From contig DASTOM010000009.1 in NCBI GenBank assembly GCA_035762545.1, forward strand, positions 5,624 through 69,623: 64,000 nucleotides of DNA. The letters are read 5' to 3'. The translations under genes and the position numbers were made by a program. This stretch comes from JANQRA01 sp035762545. Its GTDB lineage: Bacteria; Actinomycetota; Acidimicrobiia; Spongiisociales; ZC4RG35. The notes beneath the pieces are model-generated. The model was not told where the DNA came from. It did not search any database and was given only the letters and a program-made list of their open reading frames with translations. This document shows positions 31,919 to 42,500 of this stretch, in pieces. Within the stretch, counting starts at the first letter, position 1. Each line of letters starts with the position of its first letter.

Positions 31919-33320
31919 AGGCACATCGGTGACTCCGGCGCCCGTACTCACCTTTCTCGGAGGGGCAGGCTCCGTCACGGGCAGCAAGACGATGTTCGAC
32001 ATCGGGAACGGACGTGTTCTCGTCGACTGTGGTCTCTTCCAGGGTCACAAGAGCCTGCGGCTCCAGAACTGGGCCCCGTTCCCGGTACCTCCCCAATCGC
32101 TCGATGCCGTGATCCTCACCCACGCTCACCTCGATCACTGCGGCTACCTCCCCCGGCTGGCCAGATCGGGATTCACGGGCCCGGTGTACTGCACGCCAGG
32201 GACACGCGAGCTGGCCGAGATAATCCTCCCTGATAGCGGTCATCTCCAGGAGGAGGAGGCTCGATTCGCCAACCGCAAGGGCTATTCGAAGCACGACCCA
32301 GCCGAGCCCCTGTACACGAAACAAGACGCGCTGGACTCACTGAACCTGTTGAGGTCCGTGCCTTATGACCACCCTCGCGAGATACTCGATGGCCTGGTCG
32401 TGACCTGGCGGCGTACGGGTCACATCCTCGGTGCAGCGACCGTCTCACTTCATTCGACCGAACACGACGTCGTCACGGTGTTCAGCGGCGATCTCGGACG
32501 ATCCACTCACCCCATCCTGCTGCCACCGGCGCCCATAGGTCGGGCCGACGTTGTCGTATGCGAGTCCACCTATGGGGACGAGAAGCACGCGCACATCGAA
32601 CCCGATGCTGCCCTCTCGGCGGCGATCAATCACATCGTGGACAGCGGTGGAGTGCTGATCGTCCCGGCATTTGCCGTTGACCGTACGGAGGTAGTCCTTT
32701 GGCATCTCGATCGTCTCGTCGCCGAGAACCGCATACCCGATATACCCATCTTTGTGGACAGTCCCATGGCATGCCGTGCGCTCGATGTGTATCGGAAGGA
32801 GGTAGACAGCGGTTCCCCGGAAATCCGCCCCGAGGTACGTGGCAGAGACCTGTTCCCATCTCTACGGCTGACCGAAACCGTCAGCGTCGAGGAGTCCATG
32901 GCTTTGAACGACCGTGCCGGGCCGATGGTGATCCTCTCCGCATCGGGCATGGCCACCGGCGGGCGGGTGCTCCACCACCTAGCCCACCACATTGGCAGTC
33001 GTGACAACGCTGTCTTGTTGGTCGGATTCCAGGCTCCGGGAACTCGCGGCGAAGCGCTGCGAAACGGAGCCCGGGAGCTCAAGATGCTGGGAAAGTACTT
33101 CACCGTCGCCGCTGAGATCTTCACGGTCGATCTCTCGGCCCACGCCGACCGCGCCGACCTCCTCGACTGGCTGGGCACAGCGCAGCCAACTCCGAGGATG
33201 GTCTACGTGAACCACGGCGAACCCGAGGCGTCGGCGGCTCTAGTGCGCGCCATCGACAACCGGTTCGGCCTCCGCTCAGTCGTTCCGCGCCCCGGGGAGC
33301 GGGTACGTCTCGATCAATGA
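31908..33320 (+). CDS. Beta-CASP metallo-beta-lactamase ribonuclease (CPSF/YSH1-like)
   Basis: 470 aa. Metallo-beta-lactamase motif 2 is VILTHAHLDHCGYL (HxHxDH), with further metal ligands in RRTGHILGAATVSLH and the beta-CASP domain motifs DSPMA and SASGMATGGRVLHHL, ending VDLSAHADRADLLDWL (motif C). These proteins are zinc-dependent RNA endonucleases or exonucleases; bacterial versions resemble archaeal aCPSF and are linked to RNA decay under stress. In M. tuberculosis a homolog lies in the DosR regulon. ATG 31908 overlaps the ATPase end; GTG 31929 is also possible. Confidence 0.9.
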   Translation: MRTEGTSVTPAPVLTFLGGAGSVTGSKTMFDIGNGRVLVDCGLFQGHKSLRLQNWAPFPVPPQSLDAVILTHAHLDHCGYLPRLARSGFTGPVYCTPGTRELAEIILPDSGHLQEEEARFANRKGYSKHDPAEPLYTKQDALDSLNLLRSVPYDHPREILDGLVVTWRRTGHILGAATVSLHSTEHDVVTVFSGDLGRSTHPILLPPAPIGRADVVVCESTYGDEKHAHIEPDAALSAAINHIVDSGGVLIVPAFAVDRTEVVLWHLDRLVAENRIPDIPIFVDSPMACRALDVYRKEVDSGSPEIRPEVRGRDLFPSLRLTETVSVEESMALNDRAGPMVILSASGMATGGRVLHHLAHHIGSRDNAVLLVGFQAPGTRGEALRNGARELKMLGKYFTVAAEIFTVDLSAHADRADLLDWLGTAQPTPRMVYVNHGEPEASAALVRAIDNRFGLRSVVPRPGERVRLDQ

Positions 33321-33339
33321 CCGGGCCTGCCCCCTGCCT

Positions 33340-34365
33340 TCACGCGAAGAACCACGCTGCATCCTCCAGGAGTTCGAGGTCGAGCTTCCGGTCACCGCTC
33401 GCCAATTCGTCCAACCCGACCGTTGTGATGTTGTTTCCGCGCAGCGCAACCATCACCCCTGTCGCCCCATCGAGGGCTAGTTCGGCTCCGTTGATCCCGA
33501 ACCGTGTCCCCAGGAGACGGTCGAAGGCAGTCGGGATTCCTCCCCTCTGCAGATAGCCGAGGGTCGTCACCCGGGCTTCATAGCCGGTAAGCGATTCGAG
33601 TTCTCGGGCAACCCGGGCACCTACGCCTCCGAGCCGCTCGAAACCGAATGCGTCCAGCCCGACCGTAGAGATGTCCCCGGAAGGCCCCGGGGCGCCTTCG
33701 GCGACAATCACCAGCGAGTAGTCGTGGCCGCCTTCGTGGCGGCGGGCTATGTGCCGGGCCAGTTCCACGTAATCAGTGGGAACCTCAGGAACGACGATCG
33801 CCTCGGCACCGCCGGCGATGCCGGAGGACGTAGCGATCCACCCTGCCATCCTTCCCATCACCTCGACCACCATGATTCGGTCGTGAGACTCGGCAGTCGT
33901 GGTCAGCCGGTCGATGGCGTCTACAACGATCTGAACCGCGGTGTGGAAGCCGAGCGACACGTCGGTGCCCGGAATGTCGTTGTCGATGGTCTTCGGAATG
34001 CCCACGACTCCGACTCGCCCGCTCTCCTCGTGAAGACGGGCGGCGGTCCGCAGGGAGCCGTCACCGCCTAGGACGATCATCGTTTCGATCCCGGCAGCTT
34101 CGATCGTCGGAGCCACCGACGAATACCCGTCGCCGTGGACGTAGGGGTCCACCCGCGAGGTGCCGAGGATCGTCCCGCCTCTGGCGATGATGCCGCGCAC
34201 GTCATCCCGGTGTAGTGGCCGGGTCCGACCCTCCATGAGACCTTGCCACCCCTTCTCTACACCCACCACATCGACCCCGGCGACCACCAGCCGGGTCACG
34301 ACGGCACGAATCGCCGCGTTCAGACCCGGACAGTCACCACCAGCGGTCAGTACCCCAACAGACAT
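33340..34365 (-). CDS. pfkA: 6-phosphofructokinase (group with mixed phosphoryl-donor determinants)
   Basis: 341 aa PfkA-fold enzyme that phosphorylates fructose 6-phosphate. N-terminal VGVLTAGGDCPGLNA; GGDGSLR carries Gly at the position that selects ATP in E. coli numbering 104; but PKTIDNDIPGTD has Lys at position 124, typical of PPi enzymes. Such a G/K combination is found among actinobacterial PFKs, so donor preference cannot be decided from sequence alone. Fructose-6-phosphate residues (VVEVMGRMAGWIA) are intact. Minus strand; not overlapping its neighbours. In this neighbourhood of PPDK and PFOR it suggests glycolytic energy supply under low oxygen. Confidence 0.9.
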   Translation of the reverse strand: MSVGVLTAGGDCPGLNAAIRAVVTRLVVAGVDVVGVEKGWQGLMEGRTRPLHRDDVRGIIARGGTILGTSRVDPYVHGDGYSSVAPTIEAAGIETMIVLGGDGSLRTAARLHEESGRVGVVGIPKTIDNDIPGTDVSLGFHTAVQIVVDAIDRLTTTAESHDRIMVVEVMGRMAGWIATSSGIAGGAEAIVVPEVPTDYVELARHIARRHEGGHDYSLVIVAEGAPGPSGDISTVGLDAFGFERLGGVGARVARELESLTGYEARVTTLGYLQRGGIPTAFDRLLGTRFGINGAELALDGATGVMVALRGNNITTVGLDELASGDRKLDLELLEDAAWFFA

Positions 34366-34440
34366 GACACGTTTCTAGCGGATACTCCGACGAGGCGGCG
34401 TCGACGCCCATCGATCGCAGCGGGAGAACCTCGAACAAGG

Positions 34441-34475
34441 GACAGGCCCCGGCACTTTGCTGGCCGGGGCCTGTC
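34441..34475 (-). terminator. Terminator hairpin after the zinc alcohol dehydrogenase gene
   Basis: Perfect 13-bp stem GACAGGCCCCGGC (34441-34453) / GCCGGGGCCTGTC (34463-34475) with a 9-nt loop, 19 bp past the gene's stop. Confidence 0.75.
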
Positions 34476-34493
34476 ACCCCCAAGTGTCGGAGG

Positions 34494-35537
34494 TCACTCC
34501 TTGGTGAGGACCACCTTCAACGCCCCCGTGTCAGAAGCTCGGCCGAACACGTCGTAGGCCTTCTCGAACTCGCTCATCTCGAAGTGATGGGTGATCAGTG
34601 GCGAAGGGTTGATCAAACCGCCCTCGATGAGACGAAGCAGCGTCGGAGTCGAGAACGTGTCCACCAAACCTGTTGTGATCGTGACGTTCTTGATCCACAG
34701 CTCCTCCAGATGGAGGGTGGCCGGCGCCCCATGAACGCCAACGTTGGCAACCCGGCCTCCGGGACGGATCAGCGACGCGCACAGTTCGAACGTCGCCGGT
34801 ACACCGACTGCCTCGATAGCCACGTCGGCTCCGAGCCCGCCGGTCACCTCGGCGATGATCTCCTTGGGATCGACCGTCTCGTTGTTGATGGTCAGGTCGG
34901 CGCCGAACTGCTTGGCGGCCTCGAGCCTGCTGTCCGCCAGGTCGATGGCAATGACATGGCTCGGGCTGAACAGTCTGGCGCCGAGAATCGCCGCCAGGCC
35001 GATGGGGCCGGCACCGACGACAGCGACGACATCTCCCGGCTCAACCATCCCGTTGAGGACACCTACCTCATATCCGGTGGGGAGGATGTCGGCGAGCATC
35101 AGAAGCTGCTCGTCGGCAACGGCCTCGGGAGCCGGATACGTAGACGTGTCGGCGAACGGGACCCGAACGTACTCCGCCTGGGTGCCATCGATGAGATGGC
35201 CGAGAATCCAGCCACCACCGCCGAGACACTGGCCATACCGCCCTTCGCGGCAGAAACGGCACGAACCGCAGGAGGTGATGCAAGAGATGAGGACCTTGTC
35301 TCCGGGCTTGACTCTCTTCACCCCCGGACCCACTTCCTCGACGGTTCCGACGGCCTCATGCCCGAGGATCCTCCCATCGGTGACGGTGGGTACGTCACCC
35401 TTGAGGATGTGGAGATCGGTTCCGCAGATGGTCACCGAATCGACACGGACGATGGCGTCGGTGTCGTCTTGTATCTCAGGCTTGGGTACTTCCTCCCACG
35501 CCTTCTTGCCGGGTCCGTGATAGACCATGGCTTTCAT
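34494..35537 (-). CDS. Zinc-dependent alcohol dehydrogenase (MDR family)
   Basis: 347 aa. Catalytic zinc: Cys in TICGTDLHI and GHE in LGHEAVGTVEEVGPGV; structural zinc: four cysteines in CGSCRFCREGRYGQC; Rossmann motif VVGAGPIGLAAILGA. Specificity is for primary or secondary alcohols/threonine-type substrates with NAD(H). ATG 35537 follows AAAGGAGG; the frame upstream to 35582 is not conserved. It is divergent from PPDK with a 211-bp gap containing a DosR-like box, so it may serve NADH recycling when oxygen is low. Confidence 0.93.
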   Translation of the reverse strand: MKAMVYHGPGKKAWEEVPKPEIQDDTDAIVRVDSVTICGTDLHILKGDVPTVTDGRILGHEAVGTVEEVGPGVKRVKPGDKVLISCITSCGSCRFCREGRYGQCLGGGGWILGHLIDGTQAEYVRVPFADTSTYPAPEAVADEQLLMLADILPTGYEVGVLNGMVEPGDVVAVVGAGPIGLAAILGARLFSPSHVIAIDLADSRLEAAKQFGADLTINNETVDPKEIIAEVTGGLGADVAIEAVGVPATFELCASLIRPGGRVANVGVHGAPATLHLEELWIKNVTITTGLVDTFSTPTLLRLIEGGLINPSPLITHHFEMSEFEKAYDVFGRASDTGALKVVLTKE

Positions 35538-35645
35538 ACTTGGACCTCCTTTCAGACCTCGTCGTCCCGATTCAATCGACAAGTGGGGAGGGGTTCCAGG
35601 GCAGAAGGACCCTTTGTGTCGGGCGTCCGGGTACCCCCACCTCGC

Positions 35646-35659
35646 ATGCCGAAAGTCCT
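35646..35659 (-). promoter_or_regulatory. DosR-like box between zinc ADH and PPDK
   Basis: ATGCCGAAAGTCCT matches GGGTCGAAAGTCCC at 10 of 14 positions including the central CGAAAGTCC. It lies about 90 bp upstream of ppdK and 110 bp upstream of the divergent ADH gene. Confidence 0.35.
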
Positions 35660-35748
35660 ATCGATAGTGTCGAATGTGCCCTACCTCGGGGAGCGGTCGT
35701 GGCGCATTGTGAGTTCAGCGACAGAACACTGGAGTTGCGAGGTTTCTC

Positions 35749-38478
35749 ATGAGTATGAGATGGGTTTACGCGTTCGATGAGGTGGCGGAGGCAGAATCCG
35801 CGGTAGGCGGTGACTGGGACGGTGTGCGCGCACTGCTTGGTGGCAAGGGAGCCAACCTCGGGGAGATGACACGGATCGGTGTGCCGGTCCCGCCCGGGTT
35901 CACGATCACCACCGAGGCCTGCAACGCCTACCTCGAGGGTGGTGAGAAGCTGCCCGAGGGACTGGTCGACGAGGTCGCGGCGGCTCTGCGGGGGGTCGAG
36001 GCCAGGGCCGGGAAGAAGTTCGGCGACGCCTCCGATCCACTTTTGGTGTCATGCCGGTCGGGAGCGAAGTTCTCCATGCCTGGGATGATGGACACCGTCC
36101 TCAACATCGGCATGAACGATGCCGTGATCGAGGGGCTGGTGCGACTCACAGGCGATGAGCATTTCGTATACGACTCATACCGGCGGCTGATACAAATGTT
36201 CGGTTCGGTCGTGCTCGGCGTCCGTGACGAGCCTTTCGAGCAGGTGCTCGAGCGCTACCGGACCGAGCGGCGTGTTGCCACTGACGCCGAGCTCACTACG
36301 GACGACTTTCGCGCCATCGCCGAGGCGTTCAAGGCGATCGTCGAGCGCTACGCCGGACGCAGCTTCCCGGACGACCCGGAAGATCAGCTCCAATTGGCGA
36401 TCGAAGCCGTCTTCCGCTCCTGGAACGGAAAGCGCGCCACCGACTACCGGAATGCCGCCGGGATACCCCACGACCTGGGCACGGCGGTGAACATCCAGAC
36501 AATGGTCTTCGGCAACATGGGCGACGACTCCGCAACAGGTGTCGCCGTTTCCCGCAACGCCACGACCGGTGAGCCGACGATCGAAGGCGACTATCTCACC
36601 AATGCTCAGGGAGAGGACGTCGTAGCCGGGACCCGGGTGACCAAGAGCATGGAGCAAATGGCCGACGAGTTCCCCGACAGCTACCGGGAGTTCGGGGTCA
36701 TAGCCAAGCGTCTCGAAGCGCACTACCGCGATATGCAGGACATGGAGTTCACCATCGAGCGCGCCAAGCTGTGGATCCTGCAGACACGGGACGGCAAGCG
36801 GACCGCGCAGGCTGCGGTGCGAATCGCGGTCGACATGGCCGAGGAGGAGCTGATCGATAAGAAGGAAGCGATTTCTCGGGTGAAGCCGGAGCAGATCGAC
36901 TTCTTCCTCCACCCTTCATTTGCCGCGGAGGCGAAGGCTGCCGCGCTGAATGAGGGTCGATTCCTCGCCCGAGGCCTCAACGTCTCTCCTGGTGCGGCGG
37001 TGGGGGTGATCGCCTTCGACGCCGACCTGGCCGAGCGCTGGGCCAAAGCCGACGGTCGGGACGTCATCATGGTGCGACCCGAGACCAAGCCCGACGACGT
37101 CCACGGCATGCTCGCCGCCAACGGGATCCTCACCAGCCGGGGTGGTCGAACCAGCCACGCTGCCCTGGTGGCGAGACAGTTCGGCAAGCCGGCCGTAGTC
37201 GGAGCCGAGAAGCTGACCATCGACCTCGGAGAGCGAGTGTTGCGCGTCGGCGACAGAGTCGTGGCCGAAGGTGAGGTTATCTCCGTCGACGGCACGACCG
37301 GAGAGGTGATTCTCGGCGAAGTCGAGACCCAGACTCCCGATCTCGAGAACGAGTGGTTGAAGCGACTCCTCGATTGGGCTGACGACGTGAGGGACATTGG
37401 CGTCTGGACCAATGCCGACACGCCGGATGACGCCCGTCTCGCCCGCAGCTACGGAGCCGAAGGCATCGGCCTGGTGCGGACCGAGCACATGTTCTTTGCG
37501 CCAGAACGTCTCCCGATCATGCAGAAGATGATCACCTCCACGATCCCCGCGGAGGTGTCGGAGACCTTGGAGCAACTCCTTCCAATGCAGAAGGAGGACT
37601 TCGTCGGCCTGTTCCGGGCCATGGACGGCCTGCCGGTGACCATCCGGCTGATCGACCCTCCCCTTCACGAGTTCCTCCCCAGTTACGAGGAGCTCACCAC
37701 CAACCTCACCGACCTCAAGATCCGCATCCAGTCCGCCGGCTCCCTCAAGGAGATCGACGAGCTCCTGGCCCAGATCGAGGAGGCAGAGCACATGCTGCGG
37801 AGGGTGGAGAGCCTCCGAGAAACCAACCCGATGCTCGGCTTGAGGGGGGTGCGTCTCGGCATCGTCCTCCCCGGGCTCACCCGGATGCAGGTGCGGGCCA
37901 TCTTCCAGGCAGCCTGTCAGGTCGCCGACGACGGGGTGGAGGTCCATCCCAAGGTCATGATCCCTCTCACGGCTCACGTCAACGAGCTTGCCCGGCAACG
38001 CGAGACCCTCGAAGAAGAGGCAAGGGCAGTAATGGCCGAGGAGGGCATCGCAATCGACTACGAGTTCGGGACCATGATCGAGATCCCGAGAGCGGCGCTG
38101 ACAGCCGACGAGATCGCCGAGCACGCCGAGTTCATCTCCTTCGGCACCAACGACCTGACCCAGATGACCTTCGGGATCAGCCGCGACGATGCAGAAAAGG
38201 CGTTCCTGGTCCAGTATCTCGAAGAAGGAGTACTGGAGCGGAATCCCTTCGCCACTATCGACCCGGAGGGCGTCGGGGCACTGATGAAGATCGCCGTCGA
38301 CAAGGGACGCTCGGTCAGGGGAGGGTTGAACGCCGGCATATGTGGCGAGCATGGAGGCGATCCCGACTCGATAGCCCTGTGCCGGCGAATCGGGCTCGAT
38401 TACGTGAGTTGCTCGCCGCCCCGGGTGCCGGTGGCACGGCTCGCGGCTGCCCAGGCCGCAATCCGCGAACCTGCGTGA
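35749..38478 (+). CDS. ppdK: Pyruvate, phosphate dikinase
   Basis: 909 aa, full length. N-terminal ATP-grasp region (LLGGKGANLGEMTRIGVPVPPGFTI), the phosphohistidine domain with catalytic His in GGRTSHAALVARQFGKPAVVG, and the C-terminal TIM barrel with metal-binding residues (ADTPDDARLARSYGAEGIGLVRTEHMFF; CGEHGGDPDS with the catalytic Cys region). It interconverts ATP + Pi + pyruvate with AMP + PPi + PEP and can run either way, saving ATP through PPi or allowing gluconeogenesis. The start is ATG at 35749; a second ATG lies two codons later. Followed by a bidirectional terminator. Confidence 0.96.
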   Translation: MSMRWVYAFDEVAEAESAVGGDWDGVRALLGGKGANLGEMTRIGVPVPPGFTITTEACNAYLEGGEKLPEGLVDEVAAALRGVEARAGKKFGDASDPLLVSCRSGAKFSMPGMMDTVLNIGMNDAVIEGLVRLTGDEHFVYDSYRRLIQMFGSVVLGVRDEPFEQVLERYRTERRVATDAELTTDDFRAIAEAFKAIVERYAGRSFPDDPEDQLQLAIEAVFRSWNGKRATDYRNAAGIPHDLGTAVNIQTMVFGNMGDDSATGVAVSRNATTGEPTIEGDYLTNAQGEDVVAGTRVTKSMEQMADEFPDSYREFGVIAKRLEAHYRDMQDMEFTIERAKLWILQTRDGKRTAQAAVRIAVDMAEEELIDKKEAISRVKPEQIDFFLHPSFAAEAKAAALNEGRFLARGLNVSPGAAVGVIAFDADLAERWAKADGRDVIMVRPETKPDDVHGMLAANGILTSRGGRTSHAALVARQFGKPAVVGAEKLTIDLGERVLRVGDRVVAEGEVISVDGTTGEVILGEVETQTPDLENEWLKRLLDWADDVRDIGVWTNADTPDDARLARSYGAEGIGLVRTEHMFFAPERLPIMQKMITSTIPAEVSETLEQLLPMQKEDFVGLFRAMDGLPVTIRLIDPPLHEFLPSYEELTTNLTDLKIRIQSAGSLKEIDELLAQIEEAEHMLRRVESLRETNPMLGLRGVRLGIVLPGLTRMQVRAIFQAACQVADDGVEVHPKVMIPLTAHVNELARQRETLEEEARAVMAEEGIAIDYEFGTMIEIPRAALTADEIAEHAEFISFGTNDLTQMTFGISRDDAEKAFLVQYLEEGVLERNPFATIDPEGVGALMKIAVDKGRSVRGGLNAGICGEHGGDPDSIALCRRIGLDYVSCSPPRVPVARLAAAQAAIREPA

Positions 38479-38506
38479 GCACGTGTCAAGGGCAGACCAA
38501 TACGAA

Positions 38507-38549
38507 CCCCGGGTTCCAGGCGTCTGCTGGCGACGCTGGGAACCCGGGG
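38507..38549. terminator. Bidirectional terminator between ppdK and the DHOD-like gene
   Basis: CCCCGGGTTCC (38507-38517) pairs with GGAACCCGGGG (38539-38549), and an inner GCGTC/GACGC stem extends it. It sits between two convergent genes. Confidence 0.75.
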
Positions 38550-38577
38550 CCGGGCAAAGCCATGGTGTCGGTGGCGT

Positions 38578-39588
38578 CTACCAGGTGGGGACGTAGGACG
38601 TGAGCGTCTGCATGTACCCGGCCCGCTCGAAGGCCGAAGGGTCGGGTACCGCCATGTGGCTCATGCTTCCCCTGGCCTGGCCAACCGACTCGTAGTCACC
38701 CTTGGCAAGCCAAGCGGCCATGCCGTCGCGGGTCTCGGTCAACCGGGTCGGACCGTGGCGGAGCAACGCCGAGGCCATCATCACGACGGTGGCGCCTGCC
38801 AGGATCGCCTTAACGGCATCGGTTGCAGTGTGAACACCCGTGGTGGCGGCGAGGTCACCCTCGACCCTCCCATGGAGAATCGCCAGCCAACGGAGCACGA
38901 GCCTCATCTCCGACGGATCCGACAAGACCAGCCTGGGCATGACCTCGAGGGTGTCGATGTCGATGTCGGGCTGATAGAAGCGATTGAAAATCACCAGTGC
39001 GTCGGCACCGGCGTCGATGAGACGCTGCGCCATGTGAGCGGGTGAGGAGAAAAAGGGCCCGATCTTCACGGCCAGGGGGACATCGATCACCTCCTTGATG
39101 CTCTCGACCAAGCGCAGGTAGCCGTTCTCCACCTGTGCGGCCGTGAGCTCGATGTTCGCCGCGATCTGGTAGGTGTTGATCTCCAGGGCGTCGATCCCCT
39201 CGTCGGCGAGGATCCGGGCGTACAGCGTCCAGCCACCGTGAGTGGTCCCGTTGAGGCTGGCGATCACCGGGACACCCGTCTCCCTCTTGGCGCCGCGCAC
39301 CAGCGCCAGGTAGTCCTCCGGACCGGTGTTGTAGTCGTCGAGGTCGGGAAAGAACCCCTCGGGGGTCTCGGCGAAACCGTCCGCTCCCATCTCCAGACTG
39401 TGGTGGACGGCCATTGCGTTGTGCTCGATCTGCTCTTCGAAGAGGCTGGGGAGCACCAACGCGGGCGCCCCCGCCTCGACCAGGGCGTGGATGTGGTCCA
39501 GGTCACCGGTGAGAGGTGATGCTGAGGGCAGAACGGGGTGAGCCAGGTCCAGGCCTAGATAGCGGGTCGAAAGGTCGGGTGTGGTCAT
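38578..39588 (-). CDS. Dihydroorotate dehydrogenase-like flavoprotein, PFOR operon partner
   Basis: 336 aa class-I DHOD-like TIM barrel. FMN-site and barrel motifs: LGLDLAHPVLPSASPLTGD, VPVIASLNGTTHGGW, DALEINTYQIAAN, VPLAVKIGPFFSS, and TTGVHTATDAVKAILAGATVVMMASALLRHG. Catalytic Cys/Ser of classical DHODs is not obvious, so it may not make orotate. Genes like this sit next to PFOR in many anaerobes and Actinobacteria, with a suspected redox role. ATG 39588 overlaps the PFOR stop (ATGA), so translation is coupled. Confidence 0.85.
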   Translation of the reverse strand: MTTPDLSTRYLGLDLAHPVLPSASPLTGDLDHIHALVEAGAPALVLPSLFEEQIEHNAMAVHHSLEMGADGFAETPEGFFPDLDDYNTGPEDYLALVRGAKRETGVPVIASLNGTTHGGWTLYARILADEGIDALEINTYQIAANIELTAAQVENGYLRLVESIKEVIDVPLAVKIGPFFSSPAHMAQRLIDAGADALVIFNRFYQPDIDIDTLEVMPRLVLSDPSEMRLVLRWLAILHGRVEGDLAATTGVHTATDAVKAILAGATVVMMASALLRHGPTRLTETRDGMAAWLAKGDYESVGQARGSMSHMAVPDPSAFERAGYMQTLTSYVPTW

Positions 39589-42500
39589 TCCTCTATCTCC
39601 GAGTACTCGGCGGTTCTGTGCACGTTGACCATCTGCTCGTACAGGTGCCATCGGTTGTCGATGTCGGCCTGGGCGTGACGGAGCAACTCTTCGGCCCCCT
39701 CTCTGTCGACCTTGCCCAGCATGGCGAAACGGGTCTCGGTGTTGGCGTAGTCCTTGAAGGGGATCGTAGGAGCCCGGCTGTCGAGACGGAGCCCCGGCTC
39801 CCCCATCGCCTCACGGGCCGGGTCATAGCGGAACAGCGGCCAGTAGCCGGAGTCGGTGGCTGCCTTCTGATGGCTCAGCTGGTTCTTCATGTCGTATCCG
39901 TGTGCGATGCACGGGCTGTAGGCGATCACCAGCGACACGCCACGGTGGGCCTCCGCCTCGGCGATGGTCTTGACGGTCTGGGTGGGGTTGGCGCCCATCG
40001 CGATCTGACCGACGTAGACATTGCCGTATGACATGGCGATCTGACCCAGGTCCTTCTTTCCAGTCGCCTTGCCACCGGCGGCGAACTTGGCGATCGCGCC
40101 CCTCGGCGTGGACTTGGACGCCTGGCCACCTGTGTTGGAGTAGACCTCGGTGTCCATGACCAGGATGTTGATGTTGCGTCCTGACGCCAGCACGTGGTCG
40201 AGCCCGCCGAACCCGATGTCGTAGGCCCAGCCGTCACCGCCGATCACCCAGACGCTGGTCTCGATGAGCGAGTCGGCGACTCCTTCGAGTCTCCTCGGCA
40301 GCGGTCCTTCCATCGTGTCGAGCCGGTCCCTCAGCTGAGCCACCTGGTCGCGTTGGCGGGAGGTCAGGGCCTCGAGGTCCGAGTAGTCGGGGTTCTCGGT
40401 CAGCTCGAGGATGTCGACCGCCAGCTGTCCCAACTCCGGTGCGAGCGCGGTGACCAGGAGCACTGCGTCTTGACGCTGGGCTTCCATCGCCATTCTCATT
40501 CCGAGCCCGAACTCGGCGTTGTCCTCGAAGAGGCTGTTGGACCATGCCGGTCCCCTGCCGTCGTCGTTGACCGTCCAGGGTGTGGTCGGGAGGTTTCCTC
40601 CGTATATCGACGAGCACCCCGTGGCATTGGCCACGATCATCCGATCACCCATCATCTGGGTGATCAGCTTCAGATAGGGCGTCTCGCCACATCCGGCGCA
40701 GGCGCCGGAGAACTCGAAGAGCGGTTGGACGAGTTGCGACCCCTTCACCGAGCTGAGATTGACCGACGACCGATCGAGCTCGGGGAGGTCGAGGAAGAAG
40801 TCGAAGTTGACGCGTTCTCTCTCGAGATGAGGAGTCTTGGGCTCCATGTTCAAGGCCTTGTGCCTGACCTCCTCCTTCGATTTGGCCGGGCACACTTCGA
40901 CACAGATTGCGCATCCGGTGCAGTCGTCGGGTGCCACCTGGATCACGACCCGCTTCCCGGGGAAGTCTTTGCCGGTCGGCTCCTTCCACAGGAATCCCTC
41001 GGGGATGTCGACGTCGGCGTCGAAGACTTTGAATCGGATCGCAGCGTGAGGGCAGACCAGGGCGCACCGGCCACAGTCGATACACAAGCCTGGATCCCAG
41101 ATCGGTATCTCGGTGGCGATGGACCGTTTCTCCCACTTGGCGGTGCCGGTGGGGAACGTGCCGTCGACCGGCAGCGCCGATACGGGCAGGAGGTCACCCT
41201 TCCCGGCCATGATGGTGGCGGTGACCCTGGTGACGAAGTCGGGGGCGACTTCGGGAACGGGGCTGGTGACCCGTCTCCCACTCCCCACGGTTCCAGCATC
41301 CACACGGGCGAGACCGGCCACCGCCCGGTCGACGGCTTCCTCGTTCCGGGCGACGACCACCTGACCTCTCTTGCCGTACGTCTTTCGAATTTGGCCTTTG
41401 ATCGCACCGATCGCCTCGTCGGCGGGCATCAGGTCGGTGAGGTGGAAGAAGCAGGTTTGGAGGACCGTGTTGATCCGTCCCCCCAGGCCGGCGTCCCTGG
41501 CGATCGAGTCGGCGTCGACAGTCCACAACTGCAACCCCTTCTCCACGATATGGGTCTGTGCCTCGATGGGCAGTCGGTCCCACAAGTCGTCCCGGGGATA
41601 CGGGCTGTTGAGAAGGACGGTCGCTCCCGGGGCAGCGATGTCGAGGGGGTCGAAGTCCTCGAGGAAGTCGAACCGGTGGACCGCCACGAAATCGGCCTGC
41701 TGGATCAGATACGTCGACATGATCGGCCGGGGTGACACCCGGAGGTGGGACACGGTGCGAGATCCGGACTTCTTCGAGTCGTAGACGAAGTAACCCTGGG
41801 CGTACAGGTCGGTGGACTCACCGATGATCTTCACGGAGTTCTTGTTGGCACCCACGGTTCCGTCCGAGCCCAGACCGAAGAAGACCGCCGTGGTGACATC
41901 TTCGCGCTCGGACCACCACGAGGAGTCGTACTCGATCGAGAGCCCGGTGATGTCGTCGACGATCCCGACTGTGAAGTGACGTCTCGGCGACGGGTCCGCA
42001 ACCTCGGCGAACACTCCGGCGACCATGCCCGGGGTGAACTCCTTCGAGGAGAGGCCATATCTGGCGCCGAAGACCTCGAGGTAGCGGCCGGCCTCGGCGA
42101 ACGCCGACACCACGTCCTGATAGAGGGGCTCGCCCACCGCCCCTGGCTCTTTGGTGCGGTCCATGACCACGACGCGGCGGGTGGAGTCAGGGATGGCTGC
42201 CGCGAATCGCTCGACGTCGAACGGGCGGTACAGCCTGACCTGAACAACCCCGACCTGGGATCCCTCCTCATTCAGTCGAGCCACCGCTTCCCGGGCGGCG
42301 CCCACGCCAGAGCCCATGATCACCATGACGGTCTCGGGCTCGGCGACGCCGAAGTATTCGAACAAGTCGTATTGCCGCCCGGTCGCATCCCCAAGTCGGG
42401 ACATCGCAGCGGCGACTATGTCCGGCACCGCCTGGTAGTAGGTGTTGGCAGCCTCCCGTGCCTGGAAGAAGACATCCGGGTTCTGGGCGCTTCCACGTAG

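Noticed and set aside
40194..41735. 513-aa plus-strand open frame
   Set aside because: Antisense to PFOR, which carries all its cofactor motifs.
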